Shown here: positions 58,966 to 64,000 of the stretch, in pieces
How positions within the stretch are numbered: the first letter of the stretch is position 1
Layout of the letters: each line of letters begins with the position of its first letter
DNA from: Saccharibacillus soli
GTDB lineage: Bacteria; Bacillota; Bacilli; Paenibacillales; Paenibacillaceae
Direction of reading: 5' to 3'
Assembly (NCBI GenBank): GCA_002189105.1
Contig: NIOB01000004.1
Span: forward strand, 124,001-188,000
Length of the DNA stretch: 64,000 bases
Translations under genes and position numbers: made by a program
The notes under the pieces: generated by a model
The model's input: the letters and a program-made list of their open reading frames with translations, nothing else
What the model was told of the DNA's origin: nothing
The model's database searches: none

Positions 58966-59940
58966 ATGAGCGGAAAATGGACGATCGAATCGATGCCGAA
59001 CATGAAAGGGAAAAGAGTCATCATCACGGGAGGAAGCGGTGGGCTGGGACTGGAAACGGCTTATGGCTTTGCGGCGAAAGGAGCGGAAGTGATCCTGGCC
59101 GTTCGCAATATGGAAAAAGGCCATCAGGCTGCCGAAGGTCTGCTCAAAAAATTCCCACAGGCTAATGTAGAGGTCATGCGTCTGGATCTGGCCGATCTCT
59201 CCAGCGTAGAGGCGTTCGCGGCAGGGATATTGGGCAAATACGCTTCGCTGCATGTTCTGGTCAACAATGCGGGTGTGATGATTCCGCCATTCGGCCGAAC
59301 CAAGGATGGCTTCGAGCTGCAATTCGGCAGCAACCATCTGGGGCATTTTGCCTTGACGGGCCGCCTGCTGCCGCTGCTGCTGAAGACGCCGGGTTCCCGG
59401 GTCGTGACTCTGAGCAGCATCGCAGCCAAAAGCGGTTATATCTACTTCAACAATCTGCATGGACAGATCGGCTACAGCGCGATGAAGTTCTATGGACAGA
59501 GTAAACTCGCCAATCTGCTGTTCGCCCGTGAGCTTCAGGAGAGACTGTCCGCTGTAGGTGCGAATACCTTGAGCATCGCCTGTCATCCCGGTGTATCCAA
59601 CACCAACCTGATCTCACGCGGTTCCGGCAAACAGGCAGGCCGCGTGGTGGCAGCGCTCTGGGGGCTGATGAGCCAGCCAGCGGCGATGGGCGCTCTCCCG
59701 ACGCTGTATGCGGCAACCGAACCGAAGCTTCATGGTGGTGAATATATTGGTCCCGATGGTAAAGGTGGACGCAAGGGGTATCCGACCTTTGATCGCTCCG
59801 TTGATTATAAGATGAACGCAGAGACGATGGATAAGCTGTGGCGCATCTCCGAGGAGCTGACCGGCGTACGTTATGATTTTAGCGGCAGTTCGGTGCACAA
59901 GGACAAAGATGACCTGGCGCATATGGGAATTCGGATGTAA
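58966..59940 (+). CDS. SDR-family oxidoreductase, retinol dehydrogenase-like subgroup
   Basis: The 324-residue SDR has TGGSGGLGLE (about residues 21-30), LDLADLSSV, VNNAGVM, the SSIAA catalytic serine region and YGQSKLANLLFARE (catalytic Tyr/Lys about 175-179). This subgroup resembles retinol dehydrogenase/WWOX-type reductases acting on hydrophobic carbonyls; the true substrate is unknown. The start is ATG at 58966, eight bases after AGGAGG; the ATG at 58960 is too close. A terminator follows its stop, and a SulP transporter lies downstream. Confidence 0.88.
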   Translation: MSGKWTIESMPNMKGKRVIITGGSGGLGLETAYGFAAKGAEVILAVRNMEKGHQAAEGLLKKFPQANVEVMRLDLADLSSVEAFAAGILGKYASLHVLVNNAGVMIPPFGRTKDGFELQFGSNHLGHFALTGRLLPLLLKTPGSRVVTLSSIAAKSGYIYFNNLHGQIGYSAMKFYGQSKLANLLFARELQERLSAVGANTLSIACHPGVSNTNLISRGSGKQAGRVVAALWGLMSQPAAMGALPTLYAATEPKLHGGEYIGPDGKGGRKGYPTFDRSVDYKMNAETMDKLWRISEELTGVRYDFSGSSVHKDKDDLAHMGIRM

Positions 59941-59953
59941 TAGAGGGTCGATT

Positions 59954-59991
59954 TAACGTTCCTTATGGCGTTTGCCATGAGGAACGTTTTT
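59954..59991 (+). terminator. intrinsic terminator of the SDR gene
   Basis: AACGTTCCT pairs with AGGAACGTT, with an inner GGC/GCC pairing, followed by a T run. Confidence 0.85.
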
Positions 59992-60137
59992 GTGAGTCGT
60001 TAATCCGCAAAAAAACTTGCCTAAAGCAAAGAAAATATTTAAAAAATTGATTTTTTTCATATTGCATAAAAGAAAGACATGTTACGGTTAATCGGTCATC
60101 AGTTTTTGAAAATAATGAAAAGAAGGTTTGCGTATTC

Positions 60138-61877
60138 ATGAAAGGTTGGGGAAGGTTCGAAGGGTATGGGAAAAGCGATCTGAAACGTGATCTGATCGCG
60201 GGCTGCATCGTCGGGATTATCGCCATTCCGCTGGGGATGGCGTTTGCGATTGCTTCGGGAGTCAAGCCGGAGACCGGGATCTATACGACCATCGTGGCGG
60301 GCATCTTGATCTCGCTGCTCGGTGGGTCGAAGTTCCAGATCGGCGGGCCGACAGGAGCTTTCATTCCGATTCTGTTGGCGATCGTGCTTCAGTATGGTTA
60401 CGACAAGCTGCTGGTTGCCGGGTTCCTGGCTGGGATTCTGCTGGTGCTGATGGGACTGCTGAAGCTTGGGGCATTGATTAAGTACATCCCCAAGCCGGTG
60501 ACCGTTGGCTTTACAGCGGGGATTGCGGTCACGATCTTCACCGGGCAGATCGGCAGTTTCCTGGGGCTGACCGGCTTGCAGCGCCATGAGAGCTTTCTGC
60601 TGAACATGCGGGAGCTTGCGCTGCATCTCGGGACGATCAATCCCTATGCGATTCTCGTCGCCGGGATCTGCCTGGCTTCGCTGCTCTTGATGCCGCGCCT
60701 GCTGCCCAAAGTCCCGCCTTCTCTGATTGGACTGATCCTGTCCACACTGGTCGCGGTGCTGTTCCTCGATGGCAGGGTTGCGACCATCGGTTCGGCGTAC
60801 GGCGAGATTCCCGCCGCGCTGCCTTCCTTCCATCTGCCCGACCTGTCCTGGTCAAATATAACCTTGATGATCCGCCCGGCGCTGATTATCGCGCTGCTGG
60901 GCGGCATTGAATCGCTGCTGTCCGCCGTCGTAGCGGACGGCATGAGCGGCTCGCGGCATAACAGCAACCGCGAGTTGATTGGGCAGGGTATCGCCAACAT
61001 GGCGGCGCCGCTGTTTGGCGGGATTCCGGCGACGGGCGCGATTGCCCGCACCGCGACCAACATCAAGAACGGCGCAGCTTCGCCGCTGTCCGGCATCATT
61101 CACGGACTCGTCGTGCTGTTGGTTCTCGTGCTGCTCGCACCGTACGCCTCGGCGATTCCGCTCGCGGCGATGGCACCCATCCTCATGCTCGTTGCCTGGA
61201 ATATGAGCGAACGGCGGACGTTCGCCCAGCTGTTCAAACTGCGCAGCGGCGATTCGCTTGTCCTTGTCGTGACCTTCGGGTTGACCGTGTTCACGACACT
61301 GACCACCGCCGTTGAGGCCGGCCTGGCGCTGGCCGTTCTGCTGTTCGTCAAGCGCATGGCTGACGAACAGCGGCTGGACAAAGTGCTGCCCGACCGCGAA
61401 GCCCGTCATGGCAAAGTGACGGCAGGCCGCGTGACCGAGGACCGGGATTGTCCCCAGCTGGGCATCTTCAGCGTACGGGGGGCACTGTTCTTCGGCGCAC
61501 GCAATCCATTTGAGACGCCGCAATTTCTGGCGTCCCATGATCCATCGCGCACGCTGCTGCTGCGCATGGGCGGCGTTCCGCTGATTGATGCCTCCGGCGA
61601 GACATTCCTGCGCGGACTGCTCAAGCGGGTACACGCTTCGGGCGGTACTCTGCTGCTGTCGGGTCTTCAGCCGCAGCCCCGGCGCATCTTGGAGAGAACG
61701 GGACTGCTCGCCGAACTGGGCGAGGGAACTTGCTTTGCGTATACCGGCGAGGCAATTGACGCTGCGCTGTCGCGGTATGTGGATGCCGCAGGATGCGCGG
61801 GCTGCCAGATGGCGGCGTTCCGGGAGTGTGCCGGGCTGTGCCAGTCTGCCAAAGGCAGCTCCGAACAGGTTTCTTGA
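60138..61877 (+). CDS. SulP-family inorganic anion transporter with STAS domain
   Basis: The 579-residue membrane protein has 10-12 helices, including the family motifs AIPLGMAFAIASGVKPETGIYT, GGPTGAFIPIL and PKPVTVGFTAGIAVTIF. A cytosolic STAS domain (about 440-550) follows, with RTLLLRMGGVPLIDASGE and GTLLLSGLQPQPRRILE. It carries sulphate, bicarbonate or another anion. The extreme C-terminus CAGCQMAAFRECAGLC holds four cysteines, unusual for the family. The start is ATG at 60138 behind AAAAGAAGG. Confidence 0.88.
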   Translation: MKGWGRFEGYGKSDLKRDLIAGCIVGIIAIPLGMAFAIASGVKPETGIYTTIVAGILISLLGGSKFQIGGPTGAFIPILLAIVLQYGYDKLLVAGFLAGILLVLMGLLKLGALIKYIPKPVTVGFTAGIAVTIFTGQIGSFLGLTGLQRHESFLLNMRELALHLGTINPYAILVAGICLASLLLMPRLLPKVPPSLIGLILSTLVAVLFLDGRVATIGSAYGEIPAALPSFHLPDLSWSNITLMIRPALIIALLGGIESLLSAVVADGMSGSRHNSNRELIGQGIANMAAPLFGGIPATGAIARTATNIKNGAASPLSGIIHGLVVLLVLVLLAPYASAIPLAAMAPILMLVAWNMSERRTFAQLFKLRSGDSLVLVVTFGLTVFTTLTTAVEAGLALAVLLFVKRMADEQRLDKVLPDREARHGKVTAGRVTEDRDCPQLGIFSVRGALFFGARNPFETPQFLASHDPSRTLLLRMGGVPLIDASGETFLRGLLKRVHASGGTLLLSGLQPQPRRILERTGLLAELGEGTCFAYTGEAIDAALSRYVDAAGCAGCQMAAFRECAGLCQSAKGSSEQVS

Positions 61878-61914
61878 GCGAACAGCAGGAATAGCAGGAT
61901 ACATTTTGCGCGTT

Positions 61915-61964
61915 TGGCCGGGTCAGGTGTACACTGGGGACAGTGCCTGACCGGGCTTTTTTTA
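61915..61964 (+). terminator. intrinsic terminator after the SulP gene
   Basis: GGTCAGG at about 61921-61927 pairs with CCTGACC, followed by GGG and seven T. Confidence 0.8.
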
Positions 61965-62041
61965 TGACGATTTGAAAGAACTATTCAGACTTGTCGATTA
62001 CGCGAAGATCAACTACATAGAACCGAATGGAGGAGAAAACG

Positions 62042-63025
62042 TTGACTCATGCTGCTCAAACGGAACCTTTTGATCCGCTTTTGTTCTGGTCGGATGATGA
62101 TTATTTTACCAGTCCCGAAGAAGTCACGGATGAACGGATTGCCCAAGTAGAGAACCTGCTGGGCTATAAGCTGCCTGCGGATTATATCTCGCTGCTGCGA
62201 ATCCGCAATGGCGGCTGTCCGGTGAATACCTGTGTTCCGGTAGGGGAACCGGACAGTGTGGACGAAGGTTATCTGATCCTTACCGGAATCTGCGGAATTG
62301 GAGGCCAATGGGGATTGGACTCGGAGGATCTGGGCAGCCGCTTCATGATTGAAGAATGGGGCTATCCCGACATCGGGATTGTATTCGGGGAATGTCCATC
62401 CGCAGGGCATGACGCGATGATGCTGGATTACCGCGAATGTGGGCCGCAGGGCGAACCGGCAGTCATTCACGTGGCGGTGGAGATGGACGAAGAACCCGAG
62501 ATTCTGCCGCTTGCAAGCAGCTTTGGTGAATTTGTGCGTGCTCTGGTGCATGAGGACGTCTACGATACCTCCGAGGAAGACAAACAGGCAGCGCTGGAGC
62601 AGGCGCGTACGGCTCCGCTCACTCCACGCCTTCAGGAATTGTGTACCCAGGCGCAGGATCAACTGCCGGACGCTGAACGCAAGATTCGGACGCTGGCGGA
62701 GGCAATTATTGAAGAGAAGGGCTTTTTCGCGCTGCACAGCGATTTTAAGTCCTGTCTGATGTATGATCTGGAGTTTCTGCTGGTTCAGGCATCCATGGGC
62801 TCTGTCGAGCGGGAATCTTATCTACAAACTTATACAGAGATGCTTGTCTTCGGCCCCAAGGGAACGCTAAATACCGGCGGCTATGCACCAGGTTTCGTTA
62901 GCGATTGGCTGGACGCCCGTTTGAACAAGGGCAGAATCCTGACCGATCCTGCCGATGGACGACTGACGTTCGATCCAGCTTATGCGGACGAAGTTCGGCG
63001 GCGTCTTGAACAAGAATCCTTTTAA
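62042..63025 (+). CDS. SMI1/KNR4 (SUKH) family protein
   Basis: The 327-residue protein has a SUKH-type domain: ITDERIAQVENLLGYKLPADYISLLRIRNGG (about residues 26-56), then GICGIGGQWGLDSEDLGSRF and WGYPDIGIVFGECPSAGHDAMMLDYR. SUKH proteins often act as immunity factors against toxins, but stand-alone ones also exist. A helical second half (about 185-327) is unassigned. The start is taken as TTG at 62042, six bases after GGAGGAG; the ATG at 62027 overlaps that site. No toxin gene adjoins it. Confidence 0.85.
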   Translation: MTHAAQTEPFDPLLFWSDDDYFTSPEEVTDERIAQVENLLGYKLPADYISLLRIRNGGCPVNTCVPVGEPDSVDEGYLILTGICGIGGQWGLDSEDLGSRFMIEEWGYPDIGIVFGECPSAGHDAMMLDYRECGPQGEPAVIHVAVEMDEEPEILPLASSFGEFVRALVHEDVYDTSEEDKQAALEQARTAPLTPRLQELCTQAQDQLPDAERKIRTLAEAIIEEKGFFALHSDFKSCLMYDLEFLLVQASMGSVERESYLQTYTEMLVFGPKGTLNTGGYAPGFVSDWLDARLNKGRILTDPADGRLTFDPAYADEVRRRLEQESF

Positions 63026-63088
63026 TCGAGGAATGAAGGGAAGAACGCAAGATTATTCAGCCGATCAGGCGATTTTGAGGTGAGGGCG

Positions 63089-64000
63089 ATGAATCACAGC
63101 ACGGAGCAGGACGCTTATCGGGGACGATCTCTCCCCAGCGTACGATACACGGTTCATGATGAGGCTCATGCGGAGGGTGTCTGGTATCCGAATCCCGCAT
63201 CGGCATTGATTCTCTTACATCCGGAAGGCGGGAATCATCTACCGGATACGCTGCACCAGACGGTGGATGCCATGCGCGAAGAGTTTGAGGATGCGGGACT
63301 GCTGCCCAATCCCATGCGTGCAGGCGGGATGGAGGAAGCAGATGAAGGGGATCTGGTCGTGGAATGGGCTTCCCCTGCCGGACTGGAGCATCCCGAAGCT
63401 TACCGGCTGGACATTGGTTCAATGGTTCGACTGACGGCGGGTACGGAGCAGGCGGTTCGACATGGACTGCGTACGGTGCGCCAGCTGCTGACGGCAGGTG
63501 AGGGAATTCCTTACGGCGTCATTGACGACCAGCCAGTACTGGGAGAGCGTGCGCTGCATCTGGACATCGGCCGCAAATTTTATCCGCAGGCCTGGATTCT
63601 GGATCGACTGCGCGAGATGTCAGAATTGAAGCTGAATACGCTTCAGCTGCATTTTTCCGAACATGAAGGCTTTACGTTCGAGAGTGAACGTCATCCGGAG
63701 GTCATGGCGCAGCAATACCTCACCAAGTCGGAGATTCGGGAGATTATCGCAGAAGCAAAGCGGCTGCATATCGCGCTGATCCCTTCGCTGGATTCACCTG
63801 GGCATCTGGGTTATGCGCTGAGACATCGCCCGGAATGGCTGCTTCACGATCGGGACGGCAAGCCTGCGAGAGGTGCACTGGACATTACGAACCCGGAAGC
63901 CGTGGCCTTTGTGATGGAGCTGATCGACGAATATGCGGAGCTGTTCGCAGGCAGTGCCTATTTTCATATTGGCGGCGATGAATTTATCGACTTCTCGCAT
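63089..64000 (+). CDS. glycoside hydrolase family 20 hexosaminidase-like protein, 3'-truncated by the window edge
   Basis: The 304 visible residues show the GH20 N-terminal alpha/beta domain, then the barrel start LGERALHLDIGRKFYPQAWILDRLREMSELKLNTLQLHFSEHEGF (about 150-195). ALIPSLDSPGHLGYAL and the catalytic Asp-Glu pair in YFHIGGDEF follow. The enzyme removes terminal beta-GlcNAc or GalNAc. No signal peptide is seen, so it is cytosolic or has a leaderless route. The start is ATG at 63089 after GAGGTGAGG; the C-terminus lies beyond base 64000. Confidence 0.88.
   Translation, partial: MNHSTEQDAYRGRSLPSVRYTVHDEAHAEGVWYPNPASALILLHPEGGNHLPDTLHQTVDAMREEFEDAGLLPNPMRAGGMEEADEGDLVVEWASPAGLEHPEAYRLDIGSMVRLTAGTEQAVRHGLRTVRQLLTAGEGIPYGVIDDQPVLGERALHLDIGRKFYPQAWILDRLREMSELKLNTLQLHFSEHEGFTFESERHPEVMAQQYLTKSEIREIIAEAKRLHIALIPSLDSPGHLGYALRHRPEWLLHDRDGKPARGALDITNPEAVAFVMELIDEYAELFAGSAYFHIGGDEFIDFSH

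Noticed and set aside
58378-59586. 402-codon minus-strand frame crossing the low-complexity stretch and the SDR gene
   Set aside because: Composition is shadow-like and it overlaps two well-supported plus-strand genes.
60852-61904. 350-codon open frame antisense to the SulP gene
   Set aside because: A shadow of the transporter codons with His/Arg/Gln-rich composition and no start signal.
1-64000. rRNA, tRNA, CRISPR arrays, transposases or prophage genes
   Set aside because: Looked for on both strands; no tRNA cloverleaf, rRNA segment, repeat-spacer array or recognisable transposase, integrase or phage structural protein was seen. The palindromes at 48648-48773 are the only mobile-element-like signal.

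Overview
The window reads as chromosomal DNA of a moderately GC-rich Firmicute, most likely Paenibacillaceae (Paenibacillus or a close relative such as Saccharibacillus). The grounds are AGGAGG-type ribosome binding sites with frequent GTG/TTG starts, Bacillus-like gene sets (ykoEDC under a TPP riboswitch, cydABCD, glgC-glgD, licT with bglP), many intrinsic terminators, and a rich glycan-degrading repertoire with AraC and LacI regulators. I found no rRNA, tRNA, CRISPR array, phage genes or intact insertion sequence.

Layout. 1-5.8 kb: a truncated PQQ-type sugar dehydrogenase lipoprotein, an MBL-fold hydrolase, a secreted SH3/PQQ-propeller protein and a BadF-type (N-acetylglucosamine) kinase. 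6-9.2 kb: MarR and AraC regulators, a 37-residue cationic small ORF and an SDR with a low-complexity insert. 9.2-13 kb: a TPP riboswitch and terminator controlling the ykoE-ykoD-ykoC ECF transporter. 13.4-18.6 kb: glycogen genes glgC, glgD and glgP. 18.9-23.1 kb: GNAT acetyltransferase, diguanylate cyclase with an inhibitory I-site, MATE exporter and an unknown protein. 23.1-30 kb: a GC-rich non-coding stretch, tandem TGTGA-N6-TCAC operators and the cytochrome bd operon cydABDC, closed by a strong terminator.

30.2-45.2 kb is carbohydrate-centred: ThuA-like protein, alpha-L-fucosidase with divergent AraC regulator, a degenerate SDR with a ~160-residue insert beside an intact SDR, another AraC regulator, alpha-galactosidase coupled to a tiny zinc-finger protein, an SLH-bearing M13 peptidase, manA, a ROK kinase without the usual zinc motif, a divergent LacI regulator and small unknown or secreted proteins. 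45.4-48.6 kb is a licT-bglP unit with a RAT-type antiterminator plus terminator in front of each gene. A 126-bp cluster of nested perfect palindromes follows.

48.9-64 kb: a membrane-anchored serine hydrolase, a TetR regulator beside a 1527-residue double activase/HgdB-like protein, a 47-residue membrane protein overlapping its end, a run of small unknown proteins and a GNAT enzyme, an SDR, a SulP transporter, a SUKH (SMI1/KNR4) protein, and the start of a GH20 hexosaminidase cut by the window edge.

How the parts fit: extracellular or imported glycans are opened by GH29, GH27 and GH20 enzymes; the sugars are phosphorylated or isomerised by the PTS, ROK and BadF kinases and ManA; surplus glucose is stored through GlgC/GlgD and recovered by GlgP; respiration under low oxygen is handled by cytochrome bd. 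The least explained items are the giant activase with its small membrane partner, the degenerate SDR pair and the palindrome cluster beside licT.
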